Part shown: in pieces, positions 36,873 to 52,612 of the stretch | Position numbering within the stretch: position 1 is the stretch's first letter | Layout of the letters: each line of letters opens with the position of its first letter | Origin: Diploscapter coronatus | Lineage: Eukaryota > Nematoda > Chromadorea > Rhabditida > Rhabditidae | Reading direction: 5' to 3' | Length of the DNA stretch: 64,000 bases | Assembly: GCA_964036155.1 (NCBI GenBank) | Contig: OZ038422.1 | Span: 29,535,201-29,599,200 of the forward strand | Notes under the pieces: model-generated | What the model was told of the DNA's origin: nothing | What the model saw: the letters and a program-made list of their open reading frames with translations, nothing else | Databases searched by the model: none | Translations under genes and position numbers: made by a program

Positions 36873-39800
36873 CGTGCGGTAACTGAGTCTGAAAATCGAA
36901 ATTTGTAGAGGGTTGGAAATTGAAGTCGAGAAAATTCTCCAGAATGCCGTAGCTTTCATTATTAATACCTTTAGGAGCTTGTTTTAATGCAATTCAAGTT
37001 CTAACCGTTTATAACATGCATTGGACTGATAACGATAATAGTAAAATACGACTAGAAGAGCAATTGGATGCATTTTCAGACAGAATAGAACATGGGAAAA
37101 TATTGAATGGATGGGTGTTCGGAGCAAGAATGAGAGTCAATCGAGCGAAATAATATTGAAAATTTCTATTCCTGTCATTTTCAGTCAAGTGCATTTAAAA
37201 TTCCAGCACTTGACCATTGAAAGTTGCGTGAGTTGTTGTGCATTGGATAGGACTATTCAGAAACTCGATAAAAGAAGAGGATTGCGAAATGAAGAATCTG
37301 TTCAAACATTGAAGAAGCCAAATATGCAAATAAATAAAATTTATATGACCGTATCACGTAGAAGGGTGTGGTGAATTCAATGAATTTTTGAGGATTCAAC
37401 AGAAGAGATTTAAAGAAAATTGAAGCTTTTGAACGAACACAGACAATTCAATTAGATGCAAAATGGAATGCGTGAAACTACGTCACAATTCAAGTCAATT
37501 AATGAATTACGTAAAGGCGGTTAATTTAAAGGTAGGAAGTCAATGTGAGAATTCAAAGGAGGCTGACTGTTCGCTGTGGAGACGAAGCTTGGAATGGAGT
37601 CAAATTGCCATCGGATGTCGAATATAAAGGGACCTATGGCGGGCTGCCCTTGGCGACATCAGGTTTGCAAGTCCTCAGCCCCGCCTCTATGCCACTCCCC
37701 TTCGCGCGTTTTTCGCAACGATTTATGTTCGCGCACAGCTACTTCAAACCAATACAATACAAGAAGAGAAAGGGAAATAAGAGCATCGCGTCTGTGGCTT
37801 TGCAGCAAAAAATGCGACATAAGGAATCCCTCCCCCGATCATGAACCCTCTTACGGTACTTACGGCGGAAAAACAAGGGCCTAGGACTTGAAAATGCATC
37901 ATTAACTTTTCCAGATATGAGTGCCAATCGGCATTTTTCGCCTGCAGAATGATAGTCAGTTACGGTGAATTTTATGATCACTTTCTTGCAAACTGGCGTG
38001 TCAAAAAGTGATACTTACTCTTTTACCATCATTAGGTTTAAGGCTGAGAACTGCAACCTTTGCTAATAACTAATCTCATACTCGATTTTTTGACCTGGCA
38101 TCCTCAAGATTGAACTTGGCATAGGTAACTAATAGCTAATTCTCTTGGTTAGAAACTTGGTGGTTCATGAGACTTTGACATGACCTAATAAGAGGGAAAA
38201 CCATAATATCTCTAGTCTGAAATTCTGAATCTTCATGACAACCCAAAAATTATAACATCTAACCTATATTTACTCCTAGTCTCAAGCTATGAATACAATT
38301 ATGTCGTAAGATTTCACAATGAAGCAACCTACTATGAGTTGAGTTAGAGGAAGAGTTGCCGTGGACGGTTTCTAGATCTATCTTTTATTCGGCGGAAATA
38401 TGAACACAATAGGGTGGGAACAAACGAAAGTGTGAATGAACGAGCGCTAGTAGGTTTTCTTGGATTCTACCGGTATGTGGAATGGAAATGGAGGGAAATG
38501 TATACAATGAACAATATGTGAGAGCGATCATGTGGTATATGGTCAAGTTTTTTCCAACGGAAGGAGAAATGTAGCGAGTTCGCAGCGAAGCTCGGTCTTT
38601 TTATACGTTCACAGTGATCCATTATTTCATTGAAGAATAGGAAATTATTTGAAACCACGAGAATAGGATAATTCAAGGTTAATCGTGTTTTCTTAAAGAA
38701 CTTCAATTAGGTTTTTTAATGGAATTTTTGGATTTCGACCTAATTATGTGGGATTTTTCCGAACGGAAACATTATTTTAGTAGAAGTAGTCTTTTCCATA
38801 ATGTAAGAGATTTCCTAGCTAATTCACTAACCCAATGACCGCATATTCTGGGCGTAGTCTGTTATTGTTTACTTTCAGGTATACTTTCATTTGACCGAGT
38901 AATTTTTGAACGGAAGTGATGACGTTTTCTTCGAGTAACTAGAAGATGTTTGGCCTTTGAGATTGAATTTTACGTTTGTTGTGACTAATTACTCGCATCG
39001 TTTCGTTTTCATATTCCATTGTTTCAAGTTTCGAGCCTTGATGCTGATGTGGAAATTTTACAAGAAGTCCTACATATTCCAAATCGATCTTTAGTCTAAT
39101 TTGAAGAAAAAATTGCATAACATTGGAACGTTTTTGATTGTCTTCCATAGGCAATAGACAGGAAGAGAATTTGCTTTGCGAAGAAATGCTTATGAAGATT
39201 TCTCGTTTGTGATGTAATTGAATCCCGACGGAGAAATTCGCTCGCGTTCGAAATCGTACAACTTTGTGAATTGGTATGTCATATTTGAGGAAACAATTGG
39301 AGATTCTTTGTTCTTGGAAAGATTATTCGAGATTTTTATGAAAAGAAATAAATTAACAATGGGTAGATTGTCAAGATTACGATGCAGACTTTTCTGTGTT
39401 GATTTCGGACGACTCTTTTCTGCTGTAGCTAAAACTTGGCATTGTAGGTACCTGACTAATGCACCCGGCAAGTTTCTGGTAATTGATCAGAATAAACATC
39501 CTGAACCCTTTTCAGTGTCAAAAATCTTCTTCGACGATCATTTGATACTTATTTACAATTCCCTCATTGTAACAGATCCACCTAATACAGGAAGAATAAT
39601 TGCCCTTTAGCGTTTGACATTGCGCATATGACGTGATGCTGGATATGTTTAGGGACTACGAACTCCTTCCCTATTCATTTTTCGCCTTTGTTCAAAAAGT
39701 AGTCATTTGAAACTCAAAAATAGGAGGCAAGTACCCTTCAACGTGGATCGATATAATCAAATTCGCTGAATCATTTGGAAAAATGAGCTTTAGTCAAAAG

Positions 39801-41285
39801 GTTATATTAGGAAGTGCTCGTACGCTCATGTTCATATAGGGTGACAAGGGGTCAAAACGTGTTCATTTTGATAGCAGGTTTTGATAATTTTTTTCCTTTC
39901 AAAAATTGTTTTAGTTAATTTTCTTTTTTCTTCACGAATGTCTTAATTACATCGAATTTGATCGTTTAAAGAAGAAAATTGCTGAAAATTTCGATTTTTC
40001 AAAGCCATTTGCGGTCTCTAGATATGTTGTTCGGCAAATTAGCAGCGCATAAGTCTTCATGCACGATATCTCCAGAAAATACAAAGGTCGCGGGAAATAT
40101 CGTGGGTTTATTGTGAGTACAAAGGCGCACTTGATCGAGGTTTTGTGACTTGCCATCGTTACGACGTCCTTAAATTAGGCTTTCCCTTTGTGATGTTTTT
40201 CGTCTAGGCGGCAGAAGACAGTTAAGGCTGTCAGAAAATTAGCACAAGTATTCCTGAAATGACAGGCGTGTGGTTTCATTTTTAGCTTGAAACATCGTTG
40301 ATAACCCAATTGACTTGTTTCGACGGTATTTGCTAGTACAGCGTCTATAGGTTGATCTGACTTCTGACTTCGAGAATATCGAGATTGGTCGATAAGTTCT
40401 TTGGAACTTTGTAATCTTGTGACTTTATGCTTTATGTTTCGTTATCATTGAAAAACGATCATTATGGATTAGTACAACTTCACATGAACTTATGGTTATT
40501 ACAATTAAATGTCTAAGTTGATGTATGAAATTTCCGAATTGAGCTGATCAGAAAATAGTTTTTTGACGATATTAAGGAAGAGTTGAATCGATTTGACTTT
40601 GGCACCATTCTCTTCGTTGTCGTTGCACCTGAACGACCACCTTTTTCGTTGTGAAAATAAATGATACAACCGTTTTTTATCGAGTTACATATGATCCGAT
40701 TGAACGAGGAATTTTCCACTTATAATAAGGAAGCTATGCGGAATTGCGGCATTTCGTCTGCTTTCTCATCGAAACACATCGATTGTTACGATTCCATTGT
40801 GAAGTGTTTAAGCGGCTGATCGCATAGCCCAATGCCCTCATTGAATAGATTAGGCTGGATGGGAGGAGGAACACGTTCAAACGTCTCGCCAGGAGATGTT
40901 CTTCAGACTAACTAACGATTATGAAAATTACGAGGGGTTGGTAGAAATTTTAATAGAATTTTAACTACTATAAAATCGAAATAATCAGGGTAGGGAGGTT
41001 TTCATCACTTTGCTCAGAACTCTTCAAACTTGATCCAAGATTGTGAAAATTATTGATTTTCGGAAATTTTTAAAAGGATAGAGAAATATTTATGAAATTC
41101 ATTTTGAGACCAAATATCAAAAAGTCACCTCTACGAGTTGGATCAAACTTCTTTCTTCGACAAATCTCATAATTGTCGTTCCGCTATTGCAGATTCTTGA
41201 TTCACTTGAATGAATTCACCCTTTGTAACTATGCAAAGATTAAGAAAAACTAGCAAAAATCAAACAATTTATTTCCAAGCTATCA
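36873..41285. other. Intergenic region with GC-richer segment and possible coding relic
   Basis: 4.4 kb. The first 700 bp upstream of the ground-like gene rise to a GC-richer patch (about 37560-37870) that includes CCCCGCC at 37679-37685. Then follows the possible relic at 38446-40915. No intact gene supported. Confidence 0.45.
38446..40915 (+). pseudogene. Possible decayed coding relic, family unknown
   Basis: The + strand here has several protein-like open stretches separated by stops and frame changes: about 38462-38571, 38702-38836, 39218-39607 (130 codons, no ATG until 39339), 39635-39835 and 40569-40911. In AT-rich DNA a 130-codon run without stop is unusual, and the segments have ordinary protein composition. 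I could not place them in a family and cannot exclude chance. No splice pattern restores one frame. Confidence 0.25.
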
Positions 41286-42914
41286 TCACATGGCAGTAAC
41301 GATTGAATATTTCTTATGGGGATGTTCTGGGGGCTCTTCTTCGTCCTCGTCACAACTTTCGTCTGATTTGTCGCCGATCACGATTCGTTGAGCATCGACT
41401 CGGTCTTTCTGCGTTTCGTACGACCAGTTTACTCGAGTCCGGACTCTGAAAGTGAAATTTTCGTGATTTGTGGTCACATTTGAATATCTTTAATGATTGG
41501 ATAAAATGGTTATAAAGTTAGGCCATCTTTCGGTTAATCACTCAGTTCCTTCTTTTCTTTATCAAGTCTATCCTTCTCCAAACTTGCGGAATTCCAAACA
41601 CAAAGGTGATTGAACCTTCTCAGGAACTGAGAGTTAGATGACGTCATAAATAATAAGGCCTTCAAGGTTACTTGTTCTTCATGGAGAATATGATCATTCT
41701 ATGATTTCGGTAAATGTATCGGAACGCAAACAATTCGCCTTTGTAAACAGTTTGACCGCTTCGTTTTTCTTCCTTGTTTGTTCATATGCATTGGCACTTG
41801 AAGTGAGGACGTAGACATACGTGCAATGGTCACATAAGTGCAGTGAACTTCGCGATTCAACTGACGACAATTTACGTACTTTAAGAAAACTTATGAAACA
41901 ATTAGTACTTGATAGATGGATAAAGGAACTCAAAAACGCAAACACTTCTTATTTGCATAATCAAGAAAAAATCAGAAAAATTATAAAAAGTCAAACTATG
42001 GAAAATTACCTCTCACTCTTCCTCAAATTATAATCCATGTTGTGATCGCAGATGTAGACAAACACCTTCCAAACAATTATCAAAGTGTAGACTTCGAATA
42101 TTATAATTGACAACTAAAATGATTATGATTTTCCGAAATTAAAGCATCTTACCAGCGCTCCATTACTAACGAGAGATTGTTTCTTGGTGATTTCTTTCGA
42201 GTTGACCTTCTGCATGACATTGACGAATAGGCCCAGTACCAGAAGAAATATAAACGGGATACAAAACGTGAAGTAGGGAATGATGAAGGTGTACCTGAAT
42301 ACTTTTTGGTATAACAAAGATCTGGACGAAATTAATCATCTTGGATTATTATTTCTTAGAAAAAGTCATGACGTAGCAAAATCATCATAACTTTTTTTCA
42401 TTTTGTGAAAAACTACCGTTTCATACAAATCCCCGTAATTAGCATGATGTTACTGATAGTCGCAGCGACAAATGTAAAGATTCCGACTGAATTCGAACTT
42501 TATTTGGGTTATTTTTGAGAAATAAAATTACATAGTCTTCCGAGTTCGTCATCGAACCAGACCCATCGATAGATCAAAATTCCAAGGAGCACAAAGCTTT
42601 TCAGAAATGCAAGGAAGCAAGCGACAACCTTGACGTGCGATGAACCGAAGCAAGCTTTATATCGGATATGGTCTTCCTGAAATTCTTTAAAAATAACTAA
42701 TCTAGTCAAAAATGAATGAAAATTTACTTTTATCCTTAACCTTTATCATCTTTAATTCGAAAAAAATGGCATGAACAAACATTTCGGAAGAGAAATTTCG
42801 GCTACTATTTTCACTTACCTCAAAAACACTTGGGTCATACGATTTATCGACGGTAAAACAGAATAGACAGTAGCTTCTGAGATACTGGAATATAGACGCG
42901 TCACTATTTTCCAT
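41286..42914 (-). CDS. Unrecognised four-transmembrane protein
   Basis: Six exons, high to low: 42914-42819, 42676-42532, 42486-42417, 42294-42153, 42113-42010, 41445-41286; 238 aa, phase consistent. I do not recognise the family. It has a 48-residue cytosol-like N-terminus with a CLFC pair at about 16-19, TM1 49-69, TM2 83-102, TM3 105-131, a short polar loop (QKVNSKEITKKQS), TM4 152-173, and a soluble tail with an acidic run DESCDEDEEEPPEHPHKK near the C-terminus. Four-pass layout recalls tetraspan or lysosomal LAPTM-like nematode proteins, but no diagnostic motif was seen (no CCG of tetraspanins). Even N- and C-termini on the same side would be expected. Confidence 0.7.
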
Positions 42915-43578
42915 GAATTAAGTGATAGGTGTAGGTGAAATGATGCAATTCGGTCGAAAAATCTCACATAGTGGGGGTAATTTGCCAACTTTCGTGTGGC
43001 TGATGCGCGGGCGAATTATCTTCTATCGATTTCTCAGGGTGTAGTTTTTCTCTAAGGTTAGCTGATAGGTCATAGGCGCGTGAGAAAGATTTATGATAAT
43101 CACATTAATGATAAATGAGATGTGGCGATATGGATTGATTAATAGGTTTCATGCGATCTGAAGACTTAGAAAGTTAATTTTAAAAATGTCTTAAATGATG
43201 ACAATATTTCAAATTGATAGTGAAGGAAGTGAACATTTCTCAATAACCTTCAATCTTTTTCATTCATCAAAATGATGTGAAATCAAGTGATAAAGAAGAA
43301 TACAATAAATAGCATAAAATACCCCAAACAAATGAACTTTTCTACAGCTTTTAGATATTTCGAGAAAACGAAGTCAACACGAAAACCAAGTCTACGAATT
43401 CCGTGCAATCTTAACAGTTACTTCTTCCTTGTAACAACTTAACCTTTTCTGGTTTTTGAACAACGAATTATTTATTTACAGGCAAAAATGAACGTAATGC
43501 GATAGACTTAGAACATTTCGAGCATGAAAACCAACTTCAATAGAACATTTGAAAGTATTAAAATTGAAATAAATTAAT
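42915..43578. other. Intergenic region
   Basis: 664 bp between the globin 3' end and the start of the four-pass protein, both on the - strand. AT-rich with a GC-richer patch near 42995-43010. No gene seen. Confidence 0.5.
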
Positions 43579-44942
43579 TTATCTACTTGGCATCTCTTCC
43601 TCGCAGTTCTTCAGTGCTTCTTCGAGGAATCCTAAAAATAAACTAAGGACAACTAGGATAGTTAAGTAGAATTGTCTAGGCCAATTAATTGAAATTAATT
43701 ACCTCGTTTCATTTCTCGTATGATTATACCCATGAATTTCTCCCAGGCGACCTTCGTCACGCTCGCTGGTGCTAATCCTCCGACCTCGAACACGGACTAA
43801 AATTTGCGCTTTTTTCTTTCTGGTCTTAACGATTTTTTGCGTTGGTAAAGATGAACTTCAAAGACCATGTTTGCCAGGATAATTTTTAACGAAAAAACCC
43901 GAGATTTCAGAACAAGAATTTTTTTTAAAAAGAATCAGGTTCATTTAAGATTTTTTTTTCAAAAAAAAAATGTCAAAGTAGGACTTTTCGAAGTACAGAT
44001 GAAACTAACACCGTGACTATTCAAGTCGCCATTCGTCGCGTCTTTCTTGATTTGGCCGGTAATAATATCGACTGCGGCACATTTAAAGGTTAGCCAATTG
44101 TCGGCTCCGAAGTTTACGCCTCTGAAAAGTTCAATTTTTATGGAATTGTCTAATACTAACTTGTAATAATGAATTTGACCAATTCGATGGGCCATTTGAT
44201 GCACGGCAGTAATGGGGCAAAATCCTAACGTGCCAATTGTTGTATCGAAAAAATTTTGAATTCGACAGGCCTGCAATTATCGCCATTTTTTAGTTCTCTA
44301 TCTTCGAAATTAAAATGTGATATCATCCACAATTATGAATATACTTCAAATCCTGGGGATAAATAAAACAGCTTAACTTGTGATATTCTGAGATCATTGC
44401 TAGTAATTAGCGAAAATTTCAATCAACTCTAACCTGCAATTGAAATTCCTTACAAGAATCCAATTCTTCTTGAGATGCAACTTTAATTCCATAATAATCC
44501 ATAAAGACTGGCCTTCGTTCGATCAGAACTCGCAGAATGTGCTGACCAATATTTTTCTTCTTGGCTCTAAATTTTGATTGTCAAAGTGTGTAAATTTTGC
44601 ATTATATATTATTTGCAATTTAAAATTTTTAGTTTGATCAAAAACTTCTGCTGCGCTGTTATTTTCAGGAAATGTGAAACAGAAATTATCGTCTAACCTA
44701 ATAGAATTTTATAGAAGATTATAGCTGATCTAAAGTCTAATTTTTAGAATTCGTAAAATTATGGTTATGAAATGATTTTATTGAAGCTTGATTTCCTGTT
44801 TTATTCTAATTATTATTGTCAACAATGCCACAATTAACCTGTCCCAAGTGACCTTGAGCACCTCAATATCCTCACTCCTCAGCTCATAATAATCGCTCCT
44901 TGTTTTGCGACGGAATACTCTTCGGAGCCACTTGATAATCAT
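43579..44942 (-). CDS. Globin (nematode GLB family)
   Basis: Heme protein binding O2 or another gas, or acting in redox signalling. Six exons, high to low: 44942-44839, 44566-44434, 44270-44161, 44121-44010, 43796-43703, 43631-43579; 201 aa. A basic N-terminal extension (MIIKWLRRVFRRKTR) precedes the A helix, VLKVTWDR. LIERRPVF fits the B-C region with its conserved Pro. The E helix is QACRIQNFFDTTI: by alignment to the neuroglobin pattern E7 is Gln79 and E11 Ile83. The F helix is RIGQIHYYKGV with proximal His113 (F8), followed by the G helix NWLTFKCAAVDII and the H helix VAWEKFMGIIIREM. E7 Gln instead of His is known in some nematode globins. The ATG is three bases after a TAG acceptor, so trans-splicing or another upstream exon is possible. 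Confidence 0.82.
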
Positions 44943-46299
44943 CACCTAAATTTTACTCTTCAATTCAATTTGAGAAAAATTCAATCTTCGTAGTGAAATG
45001 ATGAATCAAACTACAAATCAAGTTGATTGAGATTTATTGTGGTTCAAGCTCAAAAGAGTCGAAATAATCGCAAAGAAACGTGATAATCGCTAAAGTCATT
45101 ATCTAGAAGCATAAGAATAAAGCACGCTAGATTTAACATTTAAATTTGCATAATTCAGCAAATAAAACTAAACGATGGTTGAAGTCACTAAAATAGCATT
45201 GTAGAACTAAAGATGATAGAAGGAAATTTTGAAAATCCTACTCTGTACGGCATTTTGCACTGTGCATTTGATAGAAGCCAAATATGGTTGAGGATACCGA
45301 AATTGAGCTGGTTGGTGGGATAAACGAAGAGCGTAAACAAATTAACACGCGAATTGATGATTCTTGGTCGTTAAACGAACGACTGAAATTATTGTGAAAT
45401 TACTTTTTATCGAACTTATGATGACGACGAAATATTTTTCAGAAAAAAACACATGTCACACGAATTATCCACAAAAATTCGAAGAAAAGACGTGAAAGTT
45501 ATAACGATCTTTAAAAGAATCAAATTCGGAGAAAATTTTGAATGAAATAACATAAATTGAGAAGTAAAAGTGCAAAAAATCAAATTTCTGAGATGCCCAT
45601 TTTTCGGTGGTTTGTTTTTCAAAAATGCAAAAAATTCGCAACTTGTCAATAAACTTGAGAGAAAATAAGGAATTGGATGACGATGATTCGGTTCGGTTTG
45701 AGTTTTCGAACACCATTTTCTTGGATGAGTCTTAAAATCGAGGCGCACGTTTCTTCTCACTCTTTCTGGGCTTTCCCCAAGGACAGATGATATAAAGTGT
45801 GAATTATGGGTCCAACTTTATATCTCAAGTAAAACAAATGAACGCTCTCTGATTTTTCGACTCAAATAATTGACTCTCTGGGTGCTGAGTGTCAAATTGG
45901 TTCCTGGATAATTTCCCAACCGACCCGGCAGATAAATGACAAATCGATGCAATTATAACGCAGAAGTAAATGTGATTTTAGGTTTAGATAAGAACTAAAA
46001 TAAAATCGTAATAACAAGCAAAGCAATGATAACTGCGAATTCAAAAGAACATGGTGGTCCAATAATACGAAAATTGTGCTAATTATGAAATACAGAGGAA
46101 AAAGGCATGCAAAAACAGCTAATTATCAAATTTACAAGGAAAAATAGAAAAAAAGCAAAATTTAAAGCACAAAAAATCAAGATGATAAGATCAAACTCAA
46201 ACACTATCCTATGATAAAGTCCCGAGTTTCGAAAGGGTATGCCTCATGAAGTTGTGTCCCTATGTAACTCCTATCCGCTTCTAAAATGATTACTGGAAT

Positions 46300-46425
46300 A
46301 GCCCGGAGGGCTGATTGCCAACGCACCGGAGATTTCTCGTTAATCCCGAGCGTCCGGCGCACACAGCTTTTCCGGTGGAGCAACTAAAAATCACTAAGCG
46401 GCCAGACTCGGACCGATTTTATTTT
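46300..46425. other. GC-rich structured island, promoter or ncRNA candidate
   Basis: About 125 bp at far higher GC than its surroundings, 1.4 kb upstream of the globin start. It carries the inverted pair CACCGGA (46324-46330) and TCCGGTG (46371-46377) and a further CCGGCGC run. No known RNA family recognised. Confidence 0.35.
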
Positions 46426-47163
46426 ATCCCCCCATTTTATAATTCACACATTTATTGCAGCAATCCAAATGGATGAGTAGAGCGTCAAGGATAAGGCGCT
46501 TTTGCACTAGTAAAATCCTAAGATAAACTATGGCAGAGGAAAAATCTTGGGATATAAAAAGAAAAAAAAAACCAAAGTTCACTTTTGATTTGACATACGT
46601 GAAAAATTGAGGATTTTCTATAATTCTACAACCGATTCAGACACAATTTGAAATTTATGAAATTATTCGCATTTGTTGGCCTCAAAAATATCACAAATGT
46701 TCCCGTTATCTATCAAACAAGCACATGAAATCATCCCAAAATATGCGCGTGCGTCGAGCAAAGCATAAAATTCATCGAATTAGCATCTATGAAATATTAG
46801 ATTAGAGCCAAAAACGTGAAATTCCTGATAAATAATGTATGAATGGACTTGTGTGTGTCATTCTAGTACAAACGAACTATCGTTAGGCTAATTAAAATAC
46901 GAAAATGTTCGAGAAAGTGGTAACGCACTAATGAGATCTCCATGAAATTATTCGTCGTTTTGAAGCAGCAGGTGACTTTTTGATCTTTAGGCGAAATATA
47001 AAAGATCAAAAACAATATTGACAATTTATTATTTTCTATATTCGAGCTAATTTATTTCCTCGTTAAATAAGACGCTCACATTCTTTCGTAAAACAAAGCA
47101 AAAAACGAGCATTCTTCAATCTAAGACTGAAATCTCTAGAGTCGTGTTGAGGCATAGTCACTC

Positions 47164-47201
47164 AAGAATATCTCCCCACTTATTTCAAATGAGATATTCT
47201 T
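47164..47201. repeat. 11-bp inverted repeat
   Basis: AAGAATATCTC at 47164-47174 and GAGATATTCTT at 47191-47201, perfect arms around a 16-nt loop. Confidence 0.8.
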
Positions 47202-47708
47202 AGAAAAATGGCGATTTCTCATCATATGCTAGAATATAATCCTCAAAACTGGTTGATATAGATGGATTGAAATTTTGTGGTTGATTAGCCAAGAAAAACA
47301 TCGAATTCATGGAAACCCCCCAAAATTCGCACTTCTAAGGCTTCTCGGGTAGTGTTGTCTAAATTTGCCATATTTCATCATTTCGTTAGACAGAAAATAG
47401 CCGGATAGCGCGAAATAATAGGAATCATGTGGGTTGAATGAAAACATAAATGAATGAAGATATTAGACATTGGATAGTAGAATTCTATAAAATGATCATT
47501 GAAAATCACATGTTGCGAAGTAAATAGGTGCCAGATTATATTTTTGGGAATTCTCTAAAATTAGCATATTTTCGAATACTAATGCTCGTGAAAAAATACA
47601 TAAAGGCGCAAAACTCTAATTTACTTTAGTTTTGCTTAGACTGAGCGGCTGGACTTTTAGCATGTAAAGTTTTGTTACATACAAATAACAGCAATTATAA
47701 GTTCCCTT

Positions 47709-48005
47709 TCAAATTAAATGAAACTAAAATCTAACCTCGAAATAGAGTAGAGTTCTTATTTCCATTCACAAAATATAATGATTTTTAGGCATTTTGTAAA
47801 ACGTGAATTTTAGATTAATGTTCATTCAGAAAAATACAATTCTTGTTTGATTTTCATGTCAAATGAAAACAAAACCCAACTTCAAAATAAAATAAAGTTC
47901 GCAATTTTCATTCATAGAATAGAATGATTGTGAGATATTTTTGAAAAATTTGTGAAGTTTAGACTAGTGATCATTCTAAAACTAAAAATTTTAACTTCCT
48001 GAAAG
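47709..48005. repeat. Diverged tandem duplication, about 150-bp unit
   Basis: Two consecutive segments starting near 47709 and 47861 share the same order of short blocks (CAAAT-AAA, TTCATTCA, AATGATT, GATCATTC-like). Identity is moderate and the boundaries are soft. Confidence 0.4.
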
Positions 48006-49021
48006 AAAAAAACTAAACTCTGTATCTCGAACTTTCACTTATAACTCAATTCTTATAAGGAACCGCTAGGCATTTGTGAATAGAAACACAGGCCTTTCGG
48101 AAATTCTTCAACTTACGAACAACAACTTATTTGAATACGCTCTAAATGAGGCGATATTTCAAGTAACTATGCAATTTGTTGTTTGAAAACTCCCTAAGGA
48201 TAAAAATCACGATTTTACACCTGAATTATGCACAGATTGGCTAATCCTCGCAGTAATAATTAGTAAAATAGTTCCTCATTCGAAAAAAAATTGAATTTTA
48301 TGATTTAGTCTAGCCAAAATATTAATTCAGACTAAAAGAATAAAATTATGAAGAAAAGAGCTTAAAATATTACAAAAATCAAAATCATATGACCTCAAAT
48401 ATCACATTCTATAGAATATCGCGAAAAATTCGCTATGTGCGTAAATTTAGAGTTACTCATTCAACATATCACCTAGAATCCATAATCAGTGCTATTTGGC
48501 TACATTTTATGCACAAATCCAAGATCGGAGGTGGATTTTCTAGATTCTTGTCGATGAAATAGGCTGAGATTTTTAGAGATCAAGAATTAAAATTTCGAAT
48601 TATCCTATATTCATCATGGATTAGGCCTAATGATACAATAAAGTGGAATAAATTAGAGAGTTATGACGTTGTCTTGAAACTCATTGTAATTTCGTAATGA
48701 ATTTAATGAATTTGGATGTAATGGGCGCCTTGTGTGTGAATTATTTCAGATGACATTTTTGAATGAAATAATTTTTGCTCCTAAAATGAAGACCCACGCT
48801 TATTTTCTTGAAATTCGGTTGGATTTTTCAGAATTTCGGCAGCAATAATGGATTTTCATAATTTTGCAACAATGCTCATAGAATAGGAACTTTTATTCCT
48901 CATTACAAGATTAATGAAAATCATATGTACAAATACAATAGAAATTCATTCATGGTCATAATTTATTAATTGATTCATCACTCAAATTTTCGAATAGTTG
49001 GCTATTTGATTTTGGAGGTGA

Positions 49022-52612
<3,591 letters not shown>

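Larger units (their letters stand above)
44943..49021. other. 4-kb gene-poor region upstream of globin
   Basis: No supported gene. Overlapping open frames at 45416-45760 (-) are low-complexity and unassigned. A GC-rich structured island is at 46300-46425, an 11-bp inverted repeat at 47164-47174/47191-47201, and a diverged tandem duplication near 47709-48005. Confidence 0.5.

Noticed and set aside
37545..37884. Two overlapping plus-strand ORFs of about 100 codons
   Set aside because: GC-richer promoter-like DNA upstream of the ground-like gene keeps several frames open; no motif or splicing.
45416..45760. Two overlapping minus-strand ORFs upstream of globin
   Set aside because: Phe/Ser-rich frames from AT-rich DNA; no in-phase donor that would join the globin first exon.
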